The translations under genes and the position numbers were made by a program. Positions 1 through 7,244 of a DNA stretch of 10,193 nt are shown here, in pieces (position 1 is the stretch's first letter; every line of letters starts with the position of its first letter). The notes beneath the pieces are model-generated. The model saw nothing but the letters and a program-made list of their open reading frames with translations. It did not search any database and was not told the origin of the DNA. This DNA comes from Planctomycetota bacterium. GTDB lineage: Bacteria; Planctomycetota; Planctomycetia; Pirellulales; UBA7805. The DNA is taken from the NCBI GenBank assembly GCA_014237955.1, contig JABABY010000059.1, positions 1 to 10,193 of the forward strand. The letters are read 5' to 3'.

Positions 1-675
1 CATCTTACCAAGCGGAGTTACGAACAGATCCTGCGTGACCTTGTCGATGCTGGATTGGGAAGTATGCCGGGGGGGGGTGCCGAGATTTTTCATCCGGAGG
101 TTCGGGACCAGTTGTGCGAACACAAGGCAGATGCTCGCAGTTGGCTTGAAATCCATCGCATCGCCCATCAGCTTGGTTTGCGGACCAACTGCACGATGCT
201 CTATGGGCATATTGAAGAGCCCCGTCACCGCATTGATCACCTAGCGAGACTTCGTGAACTTCAGGATGAAACCGAGGGGTTTCAGACTTTTATTCCACTT
301 GCATTCCACCCAGAAAATACAGGACTTGCTCAGATTACAAAGCCAACATCGGCAACCGATCTGCGCACGATGGCGATTAGTCGTCTGATGCTTGATAACA
401 TCGATCACATTAAGGCCTACTGGGTTATGCTGGGTGTCGCAACTGCCCAGGTTGCCCTCGCCTGCGGCGCAGACGACTTCGATGGTACCGTGCGTCATGA
501 ATTGATCTATCACGATGCTGGTGCAAAGACCCCTGAAATCCTTTTGGTTGAAGAAATCAAACGGATTATTTCTGCGAGTGGTCGGCAGGCAGTAGAGAGA
601 GACTCCCTCTATCGCCTCATACAGCGTGACGGGAGCCAATGGCAACTGCAGCAACCGATTCTGACGAGCAACTGA
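1..675 (+). CDS. mqnE: Aminofutalosine synthase MqnE (C-terminal part, 5' end outside window)
   Basis: MqnE is a radical-SAM enzyme of the futalosine pathway. It joins 3-[(1-carboxyvinyl)oxy]benzoate to the adenosyl group of SAM, giving aminofutalosine on the way to menaquinone. The frame is open from base 1 and ends with TGA at 673-675, so 224 residues are visible. The family is usually about 360-390 residues; the N-terminal part with the CxxxCxxC iron-sulfur motif lies outside the window. Visible family blocks, in fragment numbering, are MPGGGAEIF (22-30), a TNCTMLYGHIEEP block, LRELQDET, FIPLAFHPENTGL, SRLMLDNIDHIKAYW, DDFDGTV and the C-terminal AGAKTPE and VERDSLY. The AFHPENT, DGTV and VERD blocks fit MqnE better than its relative MqnC. 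A run of nine G (69-77) encodes the PGGG turn without breaking the frame. The gene converges on nnrD, 32 bases away. Confidence 0.93.
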   Translation, partial: HLTKRSYEQILRDLVDAGLGSMPGGGAEIFHPEVRDQLCEHKADARSWLEIHRIAHQLGLRTNCTMLYGHIEEPRHRIDHLARLRELQDETEGFQTFIPLAFHPENTGLAQITKPTSATDLRTMAISRLMLDNIDHIKAYWVMLGVATAQVALACGADDFDGTVRHELIYHDAGAKTPEILLVEEIKRIISASGRQAVERDSLYRLIQRDGSQWQLQQPILTSN

Positions 676-707
676 CGTTGCATCTCATCCAGATTGCTCG
701 GGATTGA

Positions 708-1568
708 TTATTGCTGGTAGTGCATGAATGCAGCGGGGAGGGCCTCGGGAATGTCGGAGGCGATCATGGATGTCTCTCCTTTTTCTGTTGCCGCAATATC
801 GCCAGCGGCACCGTGCAGATGGACGCCGAGTTGGGCCGCCTCAAACGGACCAAGACCCTGGCCAAGCAGTGCGGTAATCACGCCCGTCAGTACGTCGCCA
901 CACCCACCGGTTGCCATGCCGGCATTCCCCGTGCTGTTGTGAAACATCTGCGAACCATCGGTGACCAGGGTATGGTGTCCCTTAAGAACGACAACCAATC
1001 CATACCTCTCTGCCAGTTCGATGGCATGCGTTTCTCGTTCGTCTCGCGTTTTTCCCTGTTTCTTTACGAGCCGCGCAAGCTCGCCCTCATGTGGGGTTAG
1101 GATACGGGGTTGGCTCACACGACTCAGGGAGTCGTTGCGAGTGGCCAATCCTGTCAGTGCGTCTGCATCGAAAACGGCTGCTTGCGGCAACTGTTCATAC
1201 AGCGTGGCGACGAGATCAAAGACAGCTTCCGTACGACCGATGCCGGGACCACATCCGATCGCCGTTGCGTGTTCTGCCAGGGACAGGATCGCATCTGTCG
1301 CGGCGGGCGAAAAGGTCCCGTCCTGGGCAGATGGCAAGCCGAGGGTCATTAGTGAGGGCTCAAACCCAGCCACGATGTCCTGGCAGGATTGAGCGGTTGC
1401 CACGGTCACCAGCCCTGCCCCGCTCCGAAGTGCGGCAACGCCCGCGAGCGCAATGGCCCCACTCATGCCGCGCGATCCTCCCACCAGGAGTGCACGTCCA
1501 TAATTCTCTTTATGGCTATTGGGTCGCCGGCGATGCAGGGTCGGCAGAGAGGGGTGCTTTTTGTCCAT
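708..1568 (-). CDS. nnrD: ADP/ATP-dependent NAD(P)H-hydrate dehydratase
   Basis: This enzyme dehydrates the damaged S-form of NADHX and NADPHX back to NAD(P)H at the expense of a nucleotide, a cytosolic metabolite-repair step. The 286 residues form one ribokinase-like domain: YGRALLVGGS at 23-32, the glycine-rich GCGPGIG at 105-111, DADAL at 134-138, LTPHEGEL at 157-164, and the signature NAGMATGGCGD at 215-225 with Asp225 as the expected catalytic base. There is no N-terminal NnrE epimerase domain, unlike the fused NnrE-NnrD proteins of many bacteria, so the epimerase must be encoded elsewhere or be absent. I chose ATG at 1568; a TTG directly before it (1571) would add one residue. No clear Shine-Dalgarno sequence precedes either. 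It lies downstream of larB on the same strand with a gap of about 94 bases, so the two may be co-transcribed. The stop is TAA at 708-710. Confidence 0.93.
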   Translation of the reverse strand: MDKKHPSLPTLHRRRPNSHKENYGRALLVGGSRGMSGAIALAGVAALRSGAGLVTVATAQSCQDIVAGFEPSLMTLGLPSAQDGTFSPAATDAILSLAEHATAIGCGPGIGRTEAVFDLVATLYEQLPQAAVFDADALTGLATRNDSLSRVSQPRILTPHEGELARLVKKQGKTRDERETHAIELAERYGLVVVLKGHHTLVTDGSQMFHNSTGNAGMATGGCGDVLTGVITALLGQGLGPFEAAQLGVHLHGAAGDIAATEKGETSMIASDIPEALPAAFMHYQQ

Positions 1569-1662
1569 CAATTCGTGTTTTCTAGTTCGCTCGTCGAGGA
1601 CACTTTTTTGTGGGGCCGCTATTGCGTTGATGAAAGAATAGCACAGCGCACGCCGTTTTTAC

Positions 1663-2448
1663 TCACGCTTCTTCCCTTAATTTCCCGAGTTGTCTCGCGA
1701 TGACTCCCGCCACATAGCCGCCCTTAAATCCGGCATCAATATTTACCACGGTGACGTTGCTGGCGCAACTATTGAGGACCGATAGTAGGGCTGCCATTCC
1801 TCCAAGGCTTGCCCCGTAACCGACACTCGTCGGTACCGCAATCACCGGGCTGGAAACATGCCCGCCGACGACACTTGCCAATGCAGCTTCCATGCCGGCA
1901 ACAACAACGACCGCATCCGCAGCCCGTAGGGTATCGAGTTCCTCGGTGAGGCGGTGTGGCCCAGCGACACCGACATCGTAGATTGTATCCACAGTCACTC
2001 CGGTCCAAAGGGCAGTCTCCTTCGCTTCTTCGGCGACTGGTAAATCACTGGTCCCGGCCGATACCACGCAAACTCGGCCAAGCGATGCCCAGCTGTTTGA
2101 GTCACTATTGGAGCCGACGCCGACTCTCAGCGTTTTTGCACAAGCATTGTGAACGCAGTTGGAATGAAGGGCCGAAACTGCTGCCGCCTTATCACTTGAA
2201 AGACGCGTTAGCAGCACCTCGTGGCCGTGTTCGCGAAGAGTGGCAGTAATCTTTTGAAGTGAGGAAATTGATTTTCCTTCACCATAGATAACTTCAGGAA
2301 AGCCGCATCGGTTCGCACGGTCTAAATCGACTCGGGATTCATTGAGATTGATGGTTGCAGGAGTTGTCATCCGACGAACAAACTGTTCGATGGAAATGTG
2401 CCCTTCGAGCAAGTCTCCGGCAAGCGTTTTCAGCTGTTGTTGATCCAT
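1663..2448 (-). CDS. larB: Nickel pincer cofactor biosynthesis protein LarB
   Basis: LarB carboxylates the pyridinium ring of nicotinic acid adenine dinucleotide and cleaves its phosphoanhydride. This is the first step towards the nickel-pincer nucleotide used by lactate racemase and relatives (LarA family). The C-terminal half is PurE-like (AIR carboxylase). Key blocks, counted from the TTG at 2454, are SAGTSDLPVAEEA (132-144), DVGVAG (160-165), VVAGMEAALASVVGGHV (184-200), PTSVGYGAS (208-216), NSCA (Cys230, a candidate for the cysteine known to contact the pyridine ring in the Lactobacillus enzyme) and NIDAGFKGG (238-246). The length of about 261 residues suits the family. Start choice is open: ATG at 2448 is used here, but a GAGGT lies 6 bases before an in-frame TTG at 2454 and 12 before the ATG, which favours TTG on spacing. 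larA, larC and larE are not in the window. Confidence 0.93.
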   Translation of the reverse strand: MDQQQLKTLAGDLLEGHISIEQFVRRMTTPATINLNESRVDLDRANRCGFPEVIYGEGKSISSLQKITATLREHGHEVLLTRLSSDKAAAVSALHSNCVHNACAKTLRVGVGSNSDSNSWASLGRVCVVSAGTSDLPVAEEAKETALWTGVTVDTIYDVGVAGPHRLTEELDTLRAADAVVVVAGMEAALASVVGGHVSSPVIAVPTSVGYGASLGGMAALLSVLNSCASNVTVVNIDAGFKGGYVAGVIARQLGKLREEA

Positions 2449-2481
2449 GAGCAATATCGTACCTCAGGAAACAAGGATTCG

Positions 2482-2510
2482 CCATCGACTAGACCATCGA
2501 TGAGAGATGG
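2482..2510. repeat. Imperfect 12-base tandem repeat with hairpin potential in larB/pepQ spacer
   Basis: Two adjacent copies, CCATCGACTAGA (2482-2493) and CCATCGATGAGA (2494-2505), match at 10 of 12 positions. The second contains the perfect palindrome CATCGATG (2495-2502), and its CCATC can pair with GATGG at 2506-2510 across a 7-base loop. The element lies about 35-60 bases upstream of larB and 140-170 upstream of the peptidase gene. It could be an operator or leader element, or chance; no known binding motif is recognised. Confidence 0.35.
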
Positions 2511-2528
2511 AAACGCTATTTGGGTGTC

Positions 2529-2558
2529 TTGACACATCGGTTCCTGGCGCGGTTGAAT
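2529..2558 (+). promoter_or_regulatory. Possible sigma-70 promoter for peptidase-accB-accC operon
   Basis: A perfect -35 hexamer TTGACA (2529-2534) is followed after 18 bases by a moderate -10-like hexamer TTGAAT (2553-2558). Transcription would then start near 2565 and leave a leader of about 88 bases before the peptidase gene. The -10 matches TATAAT at only four of six positions, so this remains a candidate. No better pair was seen in the spacer. Confidence 0.3.
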
Positions 2559-2652
2559 TGACTTTTGGTGCACGGTTTCCAGCCCGGCATCTGGCGATAC
2601 TGTAAGATTTGCCCGTCTGCTGGCTTCAGGTTGTTTTCGTATAGAGAATCGT

Positions 2653-3753
2653 ATGAGCCGATATCAGTTGCGTCGGGATAAATTGCGAAGGCTCATGAAA
2701 AAATCGGGTGCCGACGGTTTTTTGGTGACCAACTTTACCAATGTCACCTATCTCACAGGTTTTCGTGGTGACGACAGTTTTCTGATTCTCCTGCCTGATG
2801 GGGAGATTGTACTCTCCGACCCGAGGTATACCACACAACTTAAAGAGGAATGCCCGGGAGTAGATTTGGAGATCCGCACTCCTGGTACAGCAATGATCAC
2901 TTCCATACGCAAAGTGCTTCGACGCTGCCGGTGCCGCGAGGTTGGTTTCGAGTCGAACTCATTGACCGTCGACTTGCATGGTGCGCTGGTGGAGGGTGTT
3001 GATGATGTCCGTTGGGTTCCGTGTGGGGGATTGGTAGAACGTTTGCGAATGGTAAAGGATCGCGATGAAATTCGATCTATTCGAAAGGCCGTGATGCTTG
3101 CGGAAAGAGCCTTCGGCACTGTCCGCAGTGGGCTGCGTAGCATCGATCAAGAGCGTATTGTGGCCCATGCCATTGAAAATGAGATTCGGCGCTTTGGCGG
3201 TCGAGGTTGTAGCTTTTCGCCAATTGTGGCTGTGGGGCCGCGAGCCGCCCTTCCTCATGCAACCGTTGAAGATATTCCCATTGGTGACCATGGTCTGTTG
3301 CTGATCGACTGGGGTGCTGATTCGCCCGATGGCTACAAAAGTGACTTGACGCGTGTCTTGGTCACCGGTAAAATCTCGCCCAAACTCAAGCGTATTTACC
3401 AACTTGTGTTGAAGGCACAGCAGCGTGCTATCGAGGCAATCCGCCCCGGTGCCAAGTGTGCTGATGTGGATGCTGTGGCCAGGAAGGTCATCGCAGATGC
3501 GGGTTTTGGCAAGTATTTCGGCCACGGATTGGGTCATGGCATTGGCCTCGATATCCATGAGGGGCCACGGCTCTCTGCTGCGAATTCCGAGCCGCTCAAA
3601 GCGGGTATGGTGGTTACAGTGGAGCCTGGTATTTATTTGCCTGGTGTTGGCGGCGTTCGCATTGAAGATGATGTATTGGTTACTCGAGGTGGGCATGAGG
3701 TGCTCACTAATTTGCCTAAAGATTGGGACAGTGCGGCAACGCAACTCGGTTAA
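2653..3753 (+). CDS. Xaa-Pro aminopeptidase / M24-family metallopeptidase
   Basis: This is a cytosolic peptidase of the creatinase/aminopeptidase P fold that removes N-terminal residues before proline or splits Xaa-Pro dipeptides. The N-terminal creatinase domain spans about 1-135 (TNFTNVTYLTGFRGDDSFL near 26-44). The catalytic pita-bread domain spans about 140-360. All five dinuclear metal ligands are visible: Asp219 (LLIDWGAD), Asp231 (KSDLTR), His295 (GHGLGHGIG), Glu324 (VTVEPGIY) and Glu338 (GVRIEDD). A substrate-side histidine is present in LPHA (His202). The 366-residue length is usual for the short bacterial PepP/PepQ forms. Sequence alone does not separate aminopeptidase P from prolidase, so no symbol is given. 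The ATG at 2653 has only a weak AGAG upstream. The gene precedes accB by 59 bases, a common order in planctomycetes and Firmicutes, where efp is often inserted between them; efp is absent here. Confidence 0.92.
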   Translation: MSRYQLRRDKLRRLMKKSGADGFLVTNFTNVTYLTGFRGDDSFLILLPDGEIVLSDPRYTTQLKEECPGVDLEIRTPGTAMITSIRKVLRRCRCREVGFESNSLTVDLHGALVEGVDDVRWVPCGGLVERLRMVKDRDEIRSIRKAVMLAERAFGTVRSGLRSIDQERIVAHAIENEIRRFGGRGCSFSPIVAVGPRAALPHATVEDIPIGDHGLLLIDWGADSPDGYKSDLTRVLVTGKISPKLKRIYQLVLKAQQRAIEAIRPGAKCADVDAVARKVIADAGFGKYFGHGLGHGIGLDIHEGPRLSAANSEPLKAGMVVTVEPGIYLPGVGGVRIEDDVLVTRGGHEVLTNLPKDWDSAATQLG

Positions 3754-3812
3754 GACGATCGTAGAACAGTTACCATGATGTCCAGGATTAACAAGCTTCT
3801 AGGGAGAGGTTT

Positions 3813-4310
3813 ATGACAGCGTCCAATGCAGGCGATGTCTTTGATGTCAAGAAAATTCGGCGGCTTGTGCAACTGATGAAGGAACACGAGCTGTCGGAAC
3901 TTGATTTGGAGCAGGGGGATCAGCGAATCCGCCTTCGTCGGGGTGGAGATGTTGTTGTGCAGGCCGCAAGCGCTGTCGCCCAGGCACCACCCCTTCCGCA
4001 CCCGGCCGTCAGTCTTGGTGGAGAAAAGCAGACTTCAGATGCAGCCGCGGATTCGGGAGATCCGAATATCGCGATGATAAAAAGTCCGATGGTCGGCACT
4101 TTTTATGTAGCATCTTCTCCTGAGACGGGGCCTTTTGTGAAAATCGGAGATCATGTTGGGCCCGATTCGACCGTCTGTATTATTGAAGCGATGAAAGTGT
4201 TTAACGAAATTCCAGGCGAGATTTCCGGAAAGATTCTCGCTGTCCTTGTCGAAAACGGTGATCCTGTCGAATATGGGCAGCCGCTCTTCAAAGTGGATGT
4301 CTCGGCGTAA
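3813..4310 (+). CDS. accB: Biotin carboxyl carrier protein of acetyl-CoA carboxylase
   Basis: AccB carries the biotin that is carboxylated by AccC and then donates the carboxyl group to acetyl-CoA, giving malonyl-CoA for fatty acid synthesis. The 165 residues show the usual layout. An N-terminal helical part (about 8-35, KKIRRLVQLMKEHELSELDL) is followed by a short strand region, a flexible Ala/Pro-rich linker (about 47-85), and a C-terminal biotinyl domain (about 88-163). The domain holds SPMVGTFY, the EAMKVFNEI biotinylation motif (Lys128 expected to be modified) and the closing GQPLFKV. A strong purine-rich ribosome site, GGGAG, lies 6 bases before the ATG. It is followed after only 6 bases by accC, so the two are almost certainly co-transcribed and translationally coupled. 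Confidence 0.96.
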   Translation: MTASNAGDVFDVKKIRRLVQLMKEHELSELDLEQGDQRIRLRRGGDVVVQAASAVAQAPPLPHPAVSLGGEKQTSDAAADSGDPNIAMIKSPMVGTFYVASSPETGPFVKIGDHVGPDSTVCIIEAMKVFNEIPGEISGKILAVLVENGDPVEYGQPLFKVDVSA

Positions 4311-4316
4311 CCATCG

Positions 4317-5660
4317 ATGTACAAGCGAATTCTTATAGCGAACCGTGGTGAGATTGCCCTCAGGATTATTCGCGCCTGCCGTGACCTGGGTGTTGAAACG
4401 GTAGCGATCTATAGTGAAGCAGATCGCGACGCCCATTATCTCGAGCTTGCCGATGAGGCCTTCTGTGTAGGGCCTCCGCGCAGTTCGGAGAGTTATCTGA
4501 AGATCGATCGAGTCATCAGCGCTGCAGAAATCGGTAATGTTCAGGCAATCCATCCTGGATATGGATTTCTTGCAGAAAATGCGCACTTCAATGAAATTTG
4601 CCGCAGTTGTGAAATCGACTTTATCGGTCCATCCCCGGAGGCGATGAATTTATTGGGAGATAAGAATCGCGCGCGACTATTGGCGCGTGAGGCAGATGTC
4701 CCAGTGGTTCCCGGTAGTGAAGGGCTTATTGATAATGAAGAAATGGCACTGGAGATTGCTCACGAAATTGGCTTTCCTGTTTTGTTTAAGGCGTCTGCCG
4801 GTGGCGGTGGCAAAGGGATGCGAGTGGCTTTGAATAATCTGTCACTCAAGCAAGCGTTCCAGCAGGCGCAGCGAGAGGCAGAAGCTGCTTTTGGAGATGG
4901 CAGGATCTACCTGGAGAAATATGTTGAGCATCCCAGGCATGTTGAGGTGCAGGTTGTTGCTGACCAACATGGAAATGTGGTTCATCTTTGGGAGAGGGAC
5001 TGTAGTGTTCAGAGGCGGCACCAAAAGCTGATTGAAGAGAGTCCGGCACCGCATCTTGAGCCGAAGACGAGAGAGGCGATGTGCGCCGCTGCCGTGAGAA
5101 TGATTCGCGCAGCCAATTATACCAATGTGGGGACCGTGGAATTTATTGTTGATGCCGAAGGCAACTTTTATTTCATTGAGGTAAACGCACGTATTCAAGT
5201 CGAGCATCCTGTTACGGAAATGGTGACGGGCATCGATCTGATAAAAACACAGTTGCACATCGCTTGCGGTGAAAAGCTTCCGTTCCGGCAGAAAGACATA
5301 ACGCTTCATGGAGCGGCTATTGAGTGCCGGATTAATGCGGAAAATCCGGAGAATAACTTTCAGCCATCACCCGGCCCCATCAAGCATATGATTACGCCCG
5401 GTGGGCCCGGTGTTCGATTTGATTCTCATGTCTATGCCGGGTACACGGTATCGCCTTATTACGATTCAATGGTGGGGAAGATCATTGTGCATCAGCCAAC
5501 TCGAACAGAGGCGATCGATTGCATGCTCAGGGCCCTCGAGGAGTTGCGGGTTGATGGTATCGCCACCACCAGAACCCGGCACCAGGAGATTCTCAGACAT
5601 TCTGCTTTTGCCGAAGCGAGAATTGATACCACATTCGTGGAGCGGACGTGGGATAATTGA
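4317..5660 (+). CDS. accC: Biotin carboxylase subunit of acetyl-CoA carboxylase
   Basis: AccC uses ATP and bicarbonate to carboxylate the biotin of AccB, the first half-reaction of acetyl-CoA carboxylase. The 447 residues match the usual length of about 450. Domains: N-terminal Rossmann-like part (ILIANRGEIALRIIRA, 5-20; HPGYGFLAEN, 79-88), ATP-grasp (about 114-320) with Lys116, Lys158 before the glycine-rich AGGGGKGMR loop, and Lys237 (RRHQKLIEE), then the metal and catalytic block FIEVNARIQVEHPVTE (Glu288, Asn290, Arg292), and the C-terminal domain with Arg338 (IECRINAE). These correspond to the key E. coli residues Lys116, Lys159, Lys238, Arg292 and Arg338. The ATG sits 6 bases after the accB stop with no evident Shine-Dalgarno sequence, which suggests coupling. 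The carboxyltransferase genes accA and accD are not nearby. Confidence 0.97.
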   Translation: MYKRILIANRGEIALRIIRACRDLGVETVAIYSEADRDAHYLELADEAFCVGPPRSSESYLKIDRVISAAEIGNVQAIHPGYGFLAENAHFNEICRSCEIDFIGPSPEAMNLLGDKNRARLLAREADVPVVPGSEGLIDNEEMALEIAHEIGFPVLFKASAGGGGKGMRVALNNLSLKQAFQQAQREAEAAFGDGRIYLEKYVEHPRHVEVQVVADQHGNVVHLWERDCSVQRRHQKLIEESPAPHLEPKTREAMCAAAVRMIRAANYTNVGTVEFIVDAEGNFYFIEVNARIQVEHPVTEMVTGIDLIKTQLHIACGEKLPFRQKDITLHGAAIECRINAENPENNFQPSPGPIKHMITPGGPGVRFDSHVYAGYTVSPYYDSMVGKIIVHQPTRTEAIDCMLRALEELRVDGIATTRTRHQEILRHSAFAEARIDTTFVERTWDN

Positions 5661-5850
5661 GTTTCTTGCCGCTTTTAGGCAGCATGGCGGATCGGCCCTG
5701 CCCCGAGCCTGTACATGCTATGAATCTCTATCCATCTGCAGTGTCAAAATCGCCGGAGTGGTGAGTGGTTTGTTTTTGCAACAGCGATAAAATAGTAGTT
5801 TCTACAGCAGTTGGTGGCCGTAGACGAGTACGACTTTACGGAGAATAAAT

Positions 5851-7173
5851 ATGCCGCCCGATTCATCCCTTGCCCCGCCGCCAGCGGCGGACACGGGTTT
5901 TCGTCGTGTCGCGATTGTTTTTGCTGGTGGGCCAGCGCCGGCCGCGAATGCGGTCATCTCGGCGGCTGCAATTTCATTTTTGCGCAATGGGATTGAAGTG
6001 ATTGGCTTGAAGTACGGATATTCAGGCTTGATTCAGTTTGGTCCCGGCCATCCTATGCAGGAGGGACGTGACTACCTTGTGGTTGATCAGCAAACGTTGC
6101 GGCGCACGCGTAATTCACAAGGCATTTTGATTGGAACGGCCCGCGATAACCCAGGCAAGATGATTTCGGATCCGGCGCACCTTATGGATCCGGATCGGAC
6201 GGCACCATTGCGAGCCGTTTACGAAGGATTGTGCTCATTAGAAATCGACGCACTAATCTCGATTGGTGGTGACGACACCCTTAAGACGGCCAATAAGCTA
6301 AAATTATTTCAGGATCTTTTGCCAGAGAATGCTCGCCGGATCCCTGTAGTTCACCTGCCTAAAACGATTGACAATGATTATTCGGGCATTGATTTTACTT
6401 TTGGCTACTTCACTGCGGTGGAAACATTGGCAGAGGAAATACGCAATGTTGTCATGGATGCTGAGGCAAATAAGGCGTACTTTCTTGTTGAAACCATGGG
6501 GCGTAGTGCCGGTTGGCTTGCCTACGGTGCGGCAATTGCTGGGGAAGCGAGTCTGGTGATTAGCATGGAGGACATTGTTGGGAAATATCGGGATGAGGAA
6601 GCAAGTACAAATCCGGAGACCGGGGCTGCCGAAACGCGACCGATTATGAACGTAAAGAATGTGATCGACCGCATTGTCAAGACAATGCGACTCCGCGAAG
6701 AGCAGGATCGTAAACAGTTCGGTGTGATTGCCGTTGCTGAAGGCCTCGCAGAGTTATTGCCCGAAGAATATCTTCGTGGGGTGCCTCGTGACGATCACGG
6801 GCACATCGCCATTGCCAGAATCGACCTTGGCCGCAAGCTTGCGAATATGGTCAGCGAAGAATATCAACGTCAGACGGGGCGCGTCAAAAAGATAACACCT
6901 CTGCAACTTGGCTATGAGTCGCGATGTGCCAAGCCACATGCTTTCGACGTGATGTTGGGCAGCCAGTTGGGGGTTGGGGCCTATCGTGCTTTAGTAGAAA
7001 ACCGTCTCAATGGGGTTATGGTGTCAGTGCAAGGACAGTTGGAACTCACGTATGTTCCATTCGAGCAACTGGTCAATCCGAAAACGCTTGTGACGACGGT
7101 GCGGTACATCCAGCCAGGTTCGGATTTCCAACAATTGGCAAGATTCCTTGAGACGTATGTCAACGAACGATAG
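5851..7173 (+). CDS. pfp: Pyrophosphate-dependent 6-phosphofructokinase
   Basis: This enzyme interconverts fructose 6-phosphate and fructose 1,6-bisphosphate. Two donor-determining positions are diagnostic. The motif reads GGDDT (139-143), with Asp142 where ATP-dependent E. coli PfkA has Gly104. PKTIDND (170-176) has Lys171 where PfkA has Gly124. This Asp/Lys pair is the established mark of pyrophosphate-using, reversible enzymes. Other blocks are GGPAPAANAVI (26-36), GILIGTARDNP (91-101), catalytic Asp174, MGRSAGWLA (216-224), AEGLAELLPE (296-305) and LGYESRCAKPHAFD (353-366). At 440 residues it fits the bacterial pyrophosphate and related clades rather than the 320-residue PfkA form. The first 15 residues are a Pro/Ala-rich extension. 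GGAGAA lies about 6 bases before the ATG. The 190-base spacer after accC, with a TAAAAT hexamer near 5788 but no good -35, leaves its promoter uncertain. It converges on hisB. Confidence 0.92.
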   Translation: MPPDSSLAPPPAADTGFRRVAIVFAGGPAPAANAVISAAAISFLRNGIEVIGLKYGYSGLIQFGPGHPMQEGRDYLVVDQQTLRRTRNSQGILIGTARDNPGKMISDPAHLMDPDRTAPLRAVYEGLCSLEIDALISIGGDDTLKTANKLKLFQDLLPENARRIPVVHLPKTIDNDYSGIDFTFGYFTAVETLAEEIRNVVMDAEANKAYFLVETMGRSAGWLAYGAAIAGEASLVISMEDIVGKYRDEEASTNPETGAAETRPIMNVKNVIDRIVKTMRLREEQDRKQFGVIAVAEGLAELLPEEYLRGVPRDDHGHIAIARIDLGRKLANMVSEEYQRQTGRVKKITPLQLGYESRCAKPHAFDVMLGSQLGVGAYRALVENRLNGVMVSVQGQLELTYVPFEQLVNPKTLVTTVRYIQPGSDFQQLARFLETYVNER

Positions 7174-7244
7174 CGCCAAATCTATGGGATCGCAGTCGGC
7201 ACTTTGTACAACCTCTGCCGGTTGGTGCGCGTGCTCATCGGACG

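Noticed and set aside
676..707. Possible terminator between convergent mqnE and nnrD
   Set aside because: Only a four-pair ATCC/GGAT stem can form and no T run follows, too weak to call.
2959..3744. Long open frame of 261 codons on the minus strand opposite the peptidase gene
   Set aside because: It is fully antisense to a gene with all M24 metal ligands. Its translation shows no recognisable domain and it has no ribosome site, so it is a shadow frame.
4035..5309. Minus-strand open frames opposite accB and accC
   Set aside because: They overlap strongly conserved accB and accC coding sequence and show no family motif.
6168..6193. Two GGATCCGG copies close together
   Set aside because: They lie inside conserved pfp coding sequence and arise from repeated Asp-Pro codons, so no separate role is supported.
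7174..7244. Possible bidirectional terminator between convergent pfp and hisB
   Set aside because: No stem longer than a few pairs with a T run was found on either strand.
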